From JACVRM01 sp963839815 (GTDB lineage: Bacteria; Actinomycetota; Thermoleophilia; Gaiellales; Gaiellaceae), in assembly GCA_963839815.1 (NCBI GenBank), contig CAWIWF010000006.1:992001-1056000 (forward strand): a stretch of 64,000 nucleotides of DNA. Reading direction: 5' to 3'. The notes below the pieces were generated by a model. The model was not told the DNA's origin. It ran no database searches and saw only the letters and a program-made list of their open reading frames with translations. The position numbers and the translations under genes are program-made. Of the stretch, positions 48,409 through 57,442 are shown piece after piece (the first letter of the stretch is position 1; every line of letters begins with the position of its first letter).

Positions 48409-48885
48409 GCTACCGCGTCGGGATCGGCGTCGACGCGCACGCGTTCAGCGGGGCGAAGAAGCTCGTCCTCGGCGGCGTCGAGTTTCCCGACGAGCCTGGG
48501 CTCGCCGGCCACTCGGACGGCGACGTCGTCACGCACGCGCTGATCGACGCGCTGCTCGGCGCGTCCAACCTCGGCGACATCGGCTCGCTCTTTCCGTCGG
48601 AGGAGGACGCCTGGTCGGGCGCGGTGTCGCTCGACCTGCTCACTCGGGCCTACGCCGACGTTCAGGCTGCCGGTTGGCACCTCGTCAACGCCGACTGCAT
48701 CCTGATCGGCGAGCAGCCCCGCATCGCCGCGCGGCGCGACGAGATGGCCGGCGGCGCTCGCCGCGGCGCTCGGGGTCGAGGCGGGCCGGATCGCCGTGCG
48801 CGCGACCACCACCGACCGGCTGGGCTTCACGGGGCGGGCCGAAGGGCTCGCCGCGCAGGCCGTCGCGCTCCTGGAGCGCGCGTGA
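48405..48885 (+). pseudogene. ispF: 2-C-methyl-D-erythritol 2,4-cyclodiphosphate synthase, frameshifted
   Basis: IspF cyclises CDP-ME 2-phosphate. The first part (from ATG 48405) is normal: VGIGVDAHAF (zinc ligands D-x-H), AGHSDGDVVTHALIDALLGA, NLGDIGSLFP, and NADCILIGEQPRIAARRDEMA. At about 48747-48753 (GCCGGCGGC) the homology moves to the +1 frame, where ALAAALGVEAGRIAVRATTT and DRLGFTGRAEGLAAQAVALL complete the protein and a TGA at 48883-48885 gives a GTGA overlap with the next gene. Removing one G would restore a 159-residue IspF of normal length. As read, the frame runs on into the next gene. Since IspF is essential in this pathway, an assembly or sequencing indel is more likely than true loss. 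Confidence 0.85.
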
Positions 48886-49607
48886 AGCTCGTCCGCTACG
48901 CCGACCGGCCGGACCTCCTCGAGCGCCGGCACGCCGAGCTTTCGCTGGCGACGTTTCCCGAGTACATGCACCACAACGAGCCGGGGGCCCGCCACTGGGA
49001 CGATCTGTACACGGCGCACCCGGACTTCCAGCTGGCGCTTCTCGACGGCGACGAGTTCGTGGCCGAGCTGCACTCGGTGCCGACGGCGTGGGATGGCAGC
49101 GATGAGGATCTGCCGGCGGGCTGGGACGAGGCGTTCCTGCGCGCGTTCGAGAGCGGGCGCGAGCCGGATGTGCTCTGCGCGCTCGCGATCTCGGTGCTGC
49201 CCTCCAGGCAAGGAGAGGGGCTCGCTGCCCGCATGCTGGACGCGATGCGCGAGGCCGCGGGGACGGCGGGCCTGCGCGAGCTGATCGCGCCGGTGCGGCC
49301 GACCCTGAAGACGCGCTACCCGCTGATCCCGATCGAGCGCTACGCGACCTGGCGGCGCGACGACGGGTCCCACTTCGACCCGTGGATCCGCGTCCACGAG
49401 CGCGTCGGCGGGCAGATTCTCGGCTGCGCGCCGCGCTCGATGCACATGGAGGCGCCGGTCTCCGACTGGGAGACCTGGCTCGAGTTCTCGCTGCCGGACG
49501 ACGGCGACTACGTCGTCGAGGGCATGCTGGCCCCGCTCTACGTTCGCGATGGCGTGGGAACGCACCACGAGCCGAACGTGTGGCTGCGGCACGCGCTGCT
49601 CCCCTGA
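48882..49607 (+). CDS. GNAT-like N-acetyltransferase
   Basis: A 241-residue protein with a GNAT-like middle: FQLALLDGDEFVAELHSVPTAWDG, then VLCALAISVLPSRQGEGLAARMLDAMREAA, which resembles motif A (the acetyl-CoA loop, here SRQGEGLA instead of R/Q-x-x-G-x-G/A), and a long C-terminal part (LIPIERYATWRRDDGSHFDPWIRVHERVGG, VSDWETWLEFSLPDDGDYVVEG). Substrate unknown. The GTG at 48882 forms GTGA with the restored ispF stop. The uninterrupted frame that joins it to ispF is a by-product of the ispF shift. Confidence 0.72.
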   Translation: MKLVRYADRPDLLERRHAELSLATFPEYMHHNEPGARHWDDLYTAHPDFQLALLDGDEFVAELHSVPTAWDGSDEDLPAGWDEAFLRAFESGREPDVLCALAISVLPSRQGEGLAARMLDAMREAAGTAGLRELIAPVRPTLKTRYPLIPIERYATWRRDDGSHFDPWIRVHERVGGQILGCAPRSMHMEAPVSDWETWLEFSLPDDGDYVVEGMLAPLYVRDGVGTHHEPNVWLRHALLP

Positions 49608-49786
49608 CCTGCGCGGACAGGGGCCGCCGCGGACATGTCCAAGCCCCCGCCCTTGGGTGGGGAACCGGGCCACCCGCTTCCCGCCGGCGAGGCTACCGAG
49701 GAGATGCGCACCTGTCTGGAACGGGACGGTGTCGAGTCCGTGCCGACTGTTCCCCCGCGCCTGGGCGCGGGACGCTCCCCGGGCAG
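49608..49786. repeat. Intergenic region with GGACATGTCC palindrome and hairpin
   Basis: GGACATGTCC, a perfect 10-base palindrome, lies at 49631-49640 after GCCGC, followed by CCCGCCCTTGGGTGGGG. The arrangement mirrors that at 7186-7230. No gene is supported in the gap before the convergent nitrilase stop. Confidence 0.5.
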
Positions 49787-50809
49787 CTACTCCGACGGTT
49801 GTCTGCTCAGTGACGCCGGGTGACGGTCGGCGTTTTGGCCGGCGGAACCCTGCGTCTCGGCACCGGCTACCGGCGCCGACCCGGCCCCGTCGTTCTCAGG
49901 GGCGTAAACCGCGAGCCGCAGCACGTCGGGCCGGTGGTAGTGGCCCGCCGGGTCGAACCGCTGTCGCTCCTCCAGGAGCCGCACCGGGTCGAGCTCGGCG
50001 TACAGGATCCCTTCCTCGCCGAACAGCGGCCCGGCCAGGTACGAGCCGTCCGGCGCGAGGATCGCGCTGCCGCCGCGGCCGATCAGATCCTGGTCGCTCA
50101 GGAGCTCACGCAACGGGAAGTCCTCGGGGTAGCCGGCCGCCCGCTGGAAGTGGCACGGCGAAACCACGAAGCTGCGGGACTCGCGCGCGATGTGGACGAG
50201 CGTCGCCTGCCACTCGTCGTCGTCATCCGCGGTCGAGGCGATGTAGATCTCGACGCCCGACTCGTAGAGCGAGAACCGTGCGAGCGGCATGTAGTTCTCC
50301 CAGCAGATCAGGCCGCCGAGCCGGCCGATGTCGGTACCGATCGCCCGCAGCCCGCCACCGTCGCCCGGCCCCCACACGAGCCGCTCGTGGTTGGTCGGGA
50401 CGAGCTTGCGGTGACGCTGTGCGAGGCGCCCGTCCGGTGCGTGGTAGAGGAGCGTGTTGTAGAGCGTCCCCGGCCGGGACGGGTCGATCTCGGTGACGCC
50501 GGTGACGAGCCACAGAGCGTGACGCCGAGCGATCTCGCCCAGCCGGTCGGCGGCCGGCCCCGGCACGGCGACCGACTCGCGCGCGAGCCGGGCGAATGCG
50601 GCCTTGGCCCGCCCGTCGCCCCAGCCCGCGAGCGCTCTGGCCCACACGGAGGACGGGTACGCGGGGATGAACGCCTCGGGGAAGACCGCCAGCCGTGCTC
50701 CGGCCGCCGCGATCTCGGCGCAGAGCTGGTCGAGCTTGTCGATCGTCGCCTCGCGATCGAGGATCACGGGCTCCACCTGCACGCAGGCCACTGTCACCGG
50801 CGCGTCCAC
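49787..50809 (-). CDS. Nitrilase-family carbon-nitrogen hydrolase
   Basis: A 340-residue nitrilase-superfamily enzyme of the true-nitrilase branch. The Glu-Lys-Cys triad is visible: FPEAFIPAYPSSVW (Glu), HRKLVPTNHERLVWGPGDG (Lys), and GGLICWENYMPLARFSLY (Cys). The start V-D-A-P-VTVACVQVEPVILD comes from GTG 50809; the longer frame to 50866 adds an Arg-rich lead and is unlikely. Such enzymes hydrolyse aliphatic or aromatic nitriles to acids and ammonia. It follows mutY by 31 bases on the same strand. Confidence 0.9.
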   Translation of the reverse strand: MDAPVTVACVQVEPVILDREATIDKLDQLCAEIAAAGARLAVFPEAFIPAYPSSVWARALAGWGDGRAKAAFARLARESVAVPGPAADRLGEIARRHALWLVTGVTEIDPSRPGTLYNTLLYHAPDGRLAQRHRKLVPTNHERLVWGPGDGGGLRAIGTDIGRLGGLICWENYMPLARFSLYESGVEIYIASTADDDDEWQATLVHIARESRSFVVSPCHFQRAAGYPEDFPLRELLSDQDLIGRGGSAILAPDGSYLAGPLFGEEGILYAELDPVRLLEERQRFDPAGHYHRPDVLRLAVYAPENDGAGSAPVAGAETQGSAGQNADRHPASLSRQPSE

Positions 50810-50840
50810 GGAGCGATTCTGCCTGAGCCGGCCGCGTGTC

Positions 50841-51566
50841 CTACGCCGAGTCGCCGGGGAGGGCAACGAGTGCGCCGTGGCGGATGACGAGTCCGTCGAG
50901 CTCGAGCGCCGCCACGGCTTCCTCGTCGAGGGCGGCCAGGGGACGGGGCCCGGTCGAAACGAGGCGTAGCGCGGCGGCGCGGCGCTGCCGAAAGGAGCCC
51001 TCGAACCGGCTCTGGCGCCTCTGGGGCTCGTAGCGGTTGCCTGCGGAGGGGCAGGCGCCGGCGAGCGGGCAGCTGGCGCAGCGCGGGATGCGAGCGAGGC
51101 AGATGGTCGCTCCCAGGTCGAAGAGCGCCTGCAGGCTCCCGGGCCCGAACTCGTGCCCGGTGCGCTCGCGGATACGCCGGACGTTCGTGTCGACCGGCAG
51201 CACCGGCTCCCCGAAAGCCTGGTTGCGGATCGCGGCTGCCGTGTAGGCCCCGACCCCGGGAAGCGCGGTCAGGTCTGACGGCCAGCCCCGCTCGGCGACG
51301 ATCGCGGCGGCCCGGTGCAGGTTGAGCGCCCGCCGGTTGTATCCGAGCCCCTGCCAGGCGCGGATCACGTCGGCCGCCGATGCCGACGCGAGCGACGAGG
51401 CTGTCGGCCATCGCTCCAGCCACTCGGACCAGCGGGGGACGACACGCTCTGCCTGTGTCTGCTGGAGCATGACCTCGGACACGAGGATCGCGTACGGGTC
51501 GCGTGTTCTCCGCCACGGGAGGTCGCGCCCGTGCTGCGCGTACCAGGCGAGGAGCTCCGTCTCCAC
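50841..51566 (-). CDS. mutY: A/G-specific adenine glycosylase
   Basis: MutY removes adenine mispaired with 8-oxoguanine. The 241-residue protein has LLAWYAQHGRDLPWRRTRDPYAILVSEVMLQQTQ, the helix-hairpin-helix LTALPGVGAYTAAAI, VDTNVRRIRERTG (with the catalytic Asp) and a [4Fe-4S] loop C-x6-C-x2-C-x5-C (CLARIPRCASCPLAGAC). Start is GTG 51566. It ends about 40 residues after the iron-sulfur loop and lacks the NUDIX-like 8-oxoG recognition domain, so it is shorter than E. coli MutY (350 residues). Confidence 0.92.
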   Translation of the reverse strand: METELLAWYAQHGRDLPWRRTRDPYAILVSEVMLQQTQAERVVPRWSEWLERWPTASSLASASAADVIRAWQGLGYNRRALNLHRAAAIVAERGWPSDLTALPGVGAYTAAAIRNQAFGEPVLPVDTNVRRIRERTGHEFGPGSLQALFDLGATICLARIPRCASCPLAGACPSAGNRYEPQRRQSRFEGSFRQRRAAALRLVSTGPRPLAALDEEAVAALELDGLVIRHGALVALPGDSA

Positions 51567-51912
51567 GGCGCCGACGCTAGCGCGTGAGGCGGCGAGCCGG
51601 CGCCGCTCGGTCGCGTCGGCCGGCAGAGGGAGCGCGGTGCGAGGTGCGGCACCGCGGTCACGGCGACGGGCCGGTTCCGCGCGGGGAGCCCCCCGGAAGG
51701 CCGCGAGCCCGTCTCCCCACCGACCGGTTGCACACGCCGCGCCTGCACACTGTTTGTAGGGGCCATGTCCCTTCTGGCCAGGGGGTCGGAGGCGCCCGTG
51801 TCCTCCTCCCCGCTGCGAGCGTACTGACGCCGGGCGCACGTGTCCGTGCCGGTTCGGTGCCGAAAGACGCCCGTCTCGGAGCGCAGGCGGGGCGGCGGCG
51901 TAGCATCGGAGC
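51567..51912. other. Divergent intergenic region between mutY and gltX
   Basis: A 346-base gap between divergent genes. It holds GGCCATGTCCC near 51761 with a partner TGGCC nearby, and short GGAC/GTCC and CATGTCC motifs like those in other gaps, but no convincing gene. Promoters for both genes should be here; I cannot point to clear ones. Confidence 0.4.
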
Positions 51913-52986
51913 GTGGTTCGTGTCCGCTTTGCTCCCAGCCCCACCGGCTCGCTGCACGTCGGCGGCGCACTCTCGGCGGTGGCCAACCGGCGCTACGCCG
52001 ACGAGCACGGCGGTGTCCTCCTGCTTCGCATCGACGACACGGACGAGGCGCGCAACGTCCGCGGCGGCGAGAAGGCGATCCTTGCCGAGCTCAGGTGGCT
52101 CGGCGTGCGCTGGGACGAGGGCCCGATCCGCCAGAGCGAGCGCTCGAGCGCCCACGTCGCCGCCGCGGAGCGGCTCGAGCAGCAGGGCGTTGCAGTGCGC
52201 GAGCCCGACGGGTCGCTGCGCTTTGTCCGCGAGCGGCGGCCGACGCTGCTACGGCCTGACGGCACGGCGACGTACCACCTCGCCTCGGTCGTGGACGATC
52301 TCGAGCTCGGCGTCTCGCACGTCCTGCGCGGCAAGGATCACCTCGCCAACACTCCTCTTCACCGAAGCCTGGCGGAGGCGCTCGGTGGCACGCCGCCCGA
52401 GTACCTGCACCACGGGCTGATCGTCGGCGAGGACGGGCGGAAGCTGTCGAAGCGCGCGTCGCTGTCGTCGCTCGCCCAGCTGCGCGAGGCCGGGATCCCG
52501 CCGGAGGCCGTGCGCCGCTACCTGGAGGAGCTCGGCTCTCCGCGCGGTGACGTCCACTACGACGAGGCGCGCCTCCGTCGCCTGGCGATCGACATCCTCG
52601 CGGAGCTGGACGACGAGCAGCTTGCGCGCCGCTGCGGCGTCGCGGCCCGCTTCGCACCGGCGCTGCGTGGCGCCCGCGATCTGCGTGAAGCGCGCCTGAT
52701 CGCCGAGAGCCTGACGACCCCGCCGGAGCCGCTCGCCGGCACCGGCGCCGGCGACGAGCCGACCCTCGAGCGCTTCCGCGAGCTGCGCGGCGGCGCCGGC
52801 GACGAGCTGGACGGAGCGGCGGCGAAGGCGATCGTGCGTGAGCTGAAGGCCGTCGGCGGCAACCTGAGAACGTTGCGGCGCGCGCTCACCGGTCAGGAGC
52901 GCGGCCCGGAGCTCTGGGCGGTGCTGGTCGCCCTCCCGCGCGACGAGGCGCTGCGGAGGGTCGCCGCGTCGGAGTCGATCTCCTGA
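51913..52986 (+). CDS. gltX: Glutamate--tRNA ligase, short form
   Basis: A 357-residue class I synthetase of the GluRS/GluQRS group. Motifs: VRFAPSPTGSLHVGGALSA (HIGH-type), LLRIDDTD, DGTATYHLASVVDDLELGVSHVLRGKDHL and EDGRKLSKRASLSSL (KMSKS-type) near residue 176. It is well below the usual 470-490 residues: about 65 are missing before KMSKS and about 40 after. No CxC zinc motif is seen, unlike GluQRS, and a helical C-terminal domain of about 170 residues remains, so it is more likely a shortened GluRS than a GluQRS. Its place before cysS matches gltX in Bacillus. Start is GTG 51913. Confidence 0.82.
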   Translation: MVRVRFAPSPTGSLHVGGALSAVANRRYADEHGGVLLLRIDDTDEARNVRGGEKAILAELRWLGVRWDEGPIRQSERSSAHVAAAERLEQQGVAVREPDGSLRFVRERRPTLLRPDGTATYHLASVVDDLELGVSHVLRGKDHLANTPLHRSLAEALGGTPPEYLHHGLIVGEDGRKLSKRASLSSLAQLREAGIPPEAVRRYLEELGSPRGDVHYDEARLRRLAIDILAELDDEQLARRCGVAARFAPALRGARDLREARLIAESLTTPPEPLAGTGAGDEPTLERFRELRGGAGDELDGAAAKAIVRELKAVGGNLRTLRRALTGQERGPELWAVLVALPRDEALRRVAASESIS

Positions 52987-53008
52987 CCGGCCGACTAACG
53001 TCCCGGGG

Positions 53009-54283
<1,275 letters not shown>

Positions 54284-54287
<4 letters not shown>

Positions 54288-55035
54288 GCGGCGCCGGCTC
54301 GGACCAGGTCTACGGGCGGCGGGCGGTCCGCGAGCTCCTGCGCGGCCGCCGCCAGGCGCTCGAGCTCTGGGCGACCGAGCGGGCCCTCACCGCCGAGCCA
54401 TGGCTCCAGGAGGCCCGGCCGCGCGTGCAGGTCCGTCCCGAGCGCGAGCTGACGGCGGCCGCCGGAACGCGCGACCACCAGGGCGTGCTCGCCCGCGCCG
54501 AGCCCTATCGCTACGCCGATGCCTGGGAGCTCGCGGCCGCCGACCGGCCGCTCCTCGTCTGCCTCGACCGGGTCAGCGACCCGCGCAACCTCGGCGCCGT
54601 CTGCCGCAGCGCCGAAGGAGCGGGGGCAACCGGCCTCGTGCTGCCCGAGCACGGCTCCGCGCGGGTGACTCCCGTGGTCTGCAAGACCTCCGCCGGCGCG
54701 GTCGAGCACCTGCCGGTGGCCGTCGTCACGAACCTCGCCCGCTACCTCGACGACGTGAAGGGCCTGCCCTGTGGGTCTACGGCGCGAGCGCCGACGCAAG
54801 CAGGTCGCTGTGGGACACCGAGCTGGCCGGGGGCGCCGCGTTCGTGCTCGGCGCGGAGGGCCGCGGCTTGAGGCCGCTCGTGCGCAGGGCCTGCGACGAC
54901 GAGGTCGCGATCCCTCTCACAGGTCGTGTCGAGTCGCTGAACGTCAGCGTCGCGGCCGCCCTGCTCCTCTTCGAGGCGCGTCGGCAGCGAACGGTGGCGG
55001 GCGTGCGCGAGGACGCGGCGGCGCCCGGCTCGTGA
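54284..55035 (+). pseudogene. rlmB: TrmH/SpoU family 23S rRNA 2'-O-methyltransferase, frameshifted
   Basis: RlmB methylates a ribose in 23S rRNA. The protein starts at GTG 54284 (VSGAGSDQVYGRRAVRELLRGRRQAL), with SPOUT motif 1 LDRVSDPRNLGAVCRSAEGAG. At about 54763-54772 (GGCCTGCCCTGTGGG) the homology leaves frame 2 and continues in frame 1 with LWVYGASADASRSLWDTEL, motif 2 FVLGAEGRGLRPLV, and motif 3 IPLTGRVESLNVSVAAALLL. One added base would restore about 250 residues. The start overlaps the restored cysS stop (GTGA) and the end overlaps the next GTG. Taken literally the gene is broken; an indel in the assembly is more plausible. Confidence 0.85.
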
Positions 55036-55466
55036 GCCCGGAGCCGACCCTCTATCTCTTCGACGGCTTCAACGTGCTGCGCGCAGGCGAGTTCGCCGAC
55101 CCGGGCGAGCTGGTCGACCGGCTCGCCTCGTTCGTCGCGCTCCACGGTGCGCGTGGGGTGGTCGTCTTCGACGGCACCGGCAGCGACCGCACCGTCGGCC
55201 CGCTCGAGATCCGCTTCGCGCCGCACGCCGACTCGGTGCTCGAGCGCCTGGCTGCCGAGCACCGCGACCGCGAGCGGGTCTGCCTCGTCTCGTCGGACGC
55301 CGCCGTCCGCGGTACCTCCGGGCAGGAGGTGACCAAGCTGACGTCGAAGACGTTCGTCGCCGGCCTCGCCGACATCCCGCCCGCAGAGCAGCGGCCGCCC
55401 CGGCTGGGCGACCGGCTCGACGAGGCGACCCGGGAGCGGCTCGAGCGCCTTCGGCGCGGCGAGTAG
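55032..55466 (+). CDS. YacP-like NYN domain protein
   Basis: A 144-residue PIN-like NYN domain (YacP/Rae1 family), RNA-associated endonucleases. It has LYLFDGFNVL with the first catalytic Asp, VVVFDGTG, a partial IRFAPHADSVLERLAAEH, and CLVSSDAAVRGTSGQ with further acidic residues. In Bacillus yacP follows rlmB and precedes sigH exactly as here, supporting the call. The GTG start overlaps the rlmB stop (GTGA). Confidence 0.85.
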   Translation: MSPEPTLYLFDGFNVLRAGEFADPGELVDRLASFVALHGARGVVVFDGTGSDRTVGPLEIRFAPHADSVLERLAAEHRDRERVCLVSSDAAVRGTSGQEVTKLTSKTFVAGLADIPPAEQRPPRLGDRLDEATRERLERLRRGE

Positions 55467-55493
55467 ATTCAACGCGGGACCTTTGCAAAAAAC

Positions 55494-55522
55494 TTGTAAC
55501 TTGGTCCGCATCCTGCTAAGTT
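55494..55522 (+). promoter_or_regulatory. Putative promoter of the sigH-like gene
   Basis: TTGTAA (55494-55499), 17 bases, TAAGTT (55517-55522) preceded by TGC, in an AT-rich patch after the YacP-like gene. Spacing is optimal for a housekeeping sigma factor. Confidence 0.5.
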
Positions 55523-55560
55523 GGCCCTCAACCTGAGGGTGAGGTATGGGAGGAAGGCCG

Positions 55561-56283
55561 GTGCCGACCCCCCTGTTCTCACCGGAGCGCGGACACCACC
55601 CCATGGCCCCTCGCCCAGCCACGAGCCCACGCCAGTACAGCCCGCGCACGCCGCAGCGCATCGCGCGCGAGCTCGAGGATCTGCAGCTTGCGATCAAGGC
55701 ACGAAACGGCGACGGCACCGCCCTCGACGCCCTCATCCGGCGCTACACCGGCTTCGTCCGGCTCAAGGCCAGCTCGTACTTTCTGGCCGGCGGCGACGGC
55801 GAGGACCTCGTCCAGGAGGGGCTGATCGGCCTCTACAAGGCCGTGCGCGACTTCCGGCCGGACAAGGAGACGTCGTTCCGCTCGTTCGCGGAGCTCTGCG
55901 TCACCCGCCAGATCATCACCGCGATCAAGACGGCCACCCGCTTCAAGCACTCGCCGCTCAACACCTACGTCTCGTTCAGCCAGACGCCGGCCGGCCAGGA
56001 GTCGGACAGCGACTGCACTCTCGGCGACGCGCTGCCCGGCCCCGGCGTCGACGACCCGTCCGTGTGTGTCATCTCGACCGAGGAGCTGCAGAGCCTCGTC
56101 TTCTGCCTCGGCAGCGGCCTCTCGCGGCTCGAGGCCGACGCGCTCAAGCTCTACCTCGAGGGGTCGTCCTACGAGCAGATGGCCGAGCTCCTCGGCTGCG
56201 ACACGAAGACGATCGACAATGCGCTCCAGCGCGTGAAGCGCAAGATCGTCGCCCACCAGCAGAGCCGCCAGGTCCTGCTGTAG
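55561..56283 (+). CDS. Sigma-70 family factor, SigH/Spo0H-like
   Basis: A 240-residue RNA polymerase sigma factor. Region 2 is seen as DALIRRYTGFVRLKASSYFLAGGDGEDLVQEGLIGLYKAVRDF and then SFRSFAELCVTRQIITAIKTATRFKH; region 4 is LSRLEADALKLYLEG and SYEQMAELLGCDTKTIDNALQRVKRKI. The region 2 pattern is of the Spo0H (sigma-H) type rather than ECF. I chose GTG 55561, seven bases after GGAGG; an ATG at 55546 and one at 55603 are alternatives. Its position after rlmB-yacP equals that of sigH in Bacillus. Regulon unknown. Confidence 0.87.
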   Translation: MPTPLFSPERGHHPMAPRPATSPRQYSPRTPQRIARELEDLQLAIKARNGDGTALDALIRRYTGFVRLKASSYFLAGGDGEDLVQEGLIGLYKAVRDFRPDKETSFRSFAELCVTRQIITAIKTATRFKHSPLNTYVSFSQTPAGQESDSDCTLGDALPGPGVDDPSVCVISTEELQSLVFCLGSGLSRLEADALKLYLEGSSYEQMAELLGCDTKTIDNALQRVKRKIVAHQQSRQVLL

Positions 56284-56329
56284 CCGCCGGGCAGGGTCGG
56301 TACGCCGCTCGCGTACCATGGCTGCGCAC

Positions 56330-56402
56330 GCCGGAGTAGCTCAGCTGGTAGAGCAACGCTCTTGTAAAGCGTAGGCCGTCGGTTCGAGTCCGACCTCCGG
56401 CT
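56330..56402 (+). tRNA. tRNA-Thr (anticodon TGT)
   Basis: The 73-base cloverleaf is complete: acceptor GCCGGAG pairs with CTCCGGC, the anticodon loop CTTGTAA gives anticodon TGT (reads ACA), and the T arm is GTCGG-TTCGAGT-CCGAC. The discriminator is T and CCA is not encoded. In many bacteria a tRNA-Thr sits just upstream of rpmG-secE near sigH, but those genes are not in this window. Confidence 0.95.
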
Positions 56403-56413
56403 CCTGAGCGGTG

Positions 56414-57424
56414 CTAGCCGTGCGCCAGGGCGCGGTCGAGATCGGCCCAGAGCGCGTCGGGCTCCTCGAGCCCGACGCTGAGCCGGAGCAGGCCGGGTGG
56501 GACGCGGTCGCCCTCCCAGCGGTGGCGCGACTCGATCGAGGAGGCGATGCCGCCGAGGCTCGTGGCGTTGACGATCAGCTCCGTGGCCTCCTCGACCCGG
56601 CGCGCAGCCGCGGCACCGCCGACCACGTCGAACGACAGCAGGCCGCCGAAGCCGCCGCGCATCGCCTGTGCGGCGCGCTCGTCGCCGAGTCCCGGGTAGC
56701 GGACGCGCTCGACACGGTCGTCCCGGGCGAGCCGGCGCGCCAGCTCGAGCGCCGTCTCCGACTGGCGCCGCACGCGCAGCTCGAGCGTCCCCAGGCTGCG
56801 CAGCAGCAGCCAGGCGGGGTCGGCCGCGGCGCCGCTGCCGGTGCGGCTGCGGAACGCGAGCAGGCGCTCGTAGTCATCGTCCCCATGGCAGACGACGGCT
56901 CCGAGCAGGACGTCGGAGTGTCCGCCGAGGTACTTGGTGGCGCTGTGCAGCACGAGGTCGGCCCCGTGCTCGAGCGGGCGCAGCAGCACGGGGGAGGAGA
57001 CGGTCGCGTCCACGAGGACACGGGCTGGGTGGGCTGCGGCGGCGGCAAGGTCGGGAAAGCTGAGCAGCGGGTTCGACGGCGCCTCGAGCCAGACGAGGTC
57101 GGCGCCGTCGGGCGGCGGCCCGGTCTGGTCGAACTCCAGCGTGCGTAGCCCCCAGCGGCCGAGGAGCTCGAAGAGGAGCGGCGTCCCGAAGTAGCACCCC
57201 TCGGCGACGGCGACGGTGGCGCCCGGCTCGAGCAGGGCGAGCACGACTGCCGTCGAGGCGGCGGAGCCCGAGCCGAAGAGCAGCGCGCGGCCGCCGTCGA
57301 GCTCCCCGAGCCGCCGCTCCGCCTCGGCGGCCACGGGATGCCCGTAGCGGGAGTAGAAGAACGTCTCGGGCTCTCCGTCCACGAATGGCCAGGTCGCCGA
57401 GCGGTCGAGCGGCTGCGGGCTCAC
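56414..57424 (-). CDS. Cys/Met metabolism PLP-dependent enzyme
   Basis: A 336-residue fold-type I PLP enzyme of the cystathionine gamma-synthase family. It has YSRYGHPVAAEAERRLGEL near the N-terminus, GSGSAASTAVVLALL, APSNPLLSFPDL, DATVSSPVLLRPLEHGADLV, and the lysine site LHSATKYLGGHSDVLLGAVV. The conserved C-terminal SIESRHRWEG / LLRLSVGLEEPDAL is intact. It is shorter than typical members (380-400), mostly at the N-terminus. The reaction (gamma-synthase, gamma-lyase or beta-lyase) is not determinable. It starts at GTG 57424, 18 bases from the divergent carboxylase gene. Confidence 0.87.
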   Translation of the reverse strand: MSPQPLDRSATWPFVDGEPETFFYSRYGHPVAAEAERRLGELDGGRALLFGSGSAASTAVVLALLEPGATVAVAEGCYFGTPLLFELLGRWGLRTLEFDQTGPPPDGADLVWLEAPSNPLLSFPDLAAAAAHPARVLVDATVSSPVLLRPLEHGADLVLHSATKYLGGHSDVLLGAVVCHGDDDYERLLAFRSRTGSGAAADPAWLLLRSLGTLELRVRRQSETALELARRLARDDRVERVRYPGLGDERAAQAMRGGFGGLLSFDVVGGAAAARRVEEATELIVNATSLGGIASSIESRHRWEGDRVPPGLLRLSVGLEEPDALWADLDRALAHG

Positions 57425-57442
57425 GCGGCGATACTAGGCCGC

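Noticed and set aside
48405..49607. A single fused IspF-acetyltransferase protein
   Set aside because: The joining stretch is an out-of-frame Arg/Gly-rich sequence, and the proper IspF C-terminus is present in the neighbouring frame ending in a GTGA junction.
51913..52986. GluQRS (queuosine-modifying glutamyl transferase) in place of GltX
   Set aside because: It retains a KMSKS-like KLSKR and about 170 residues after it, shows no CxC zinc motif, and lies in the gltX position before cysS.
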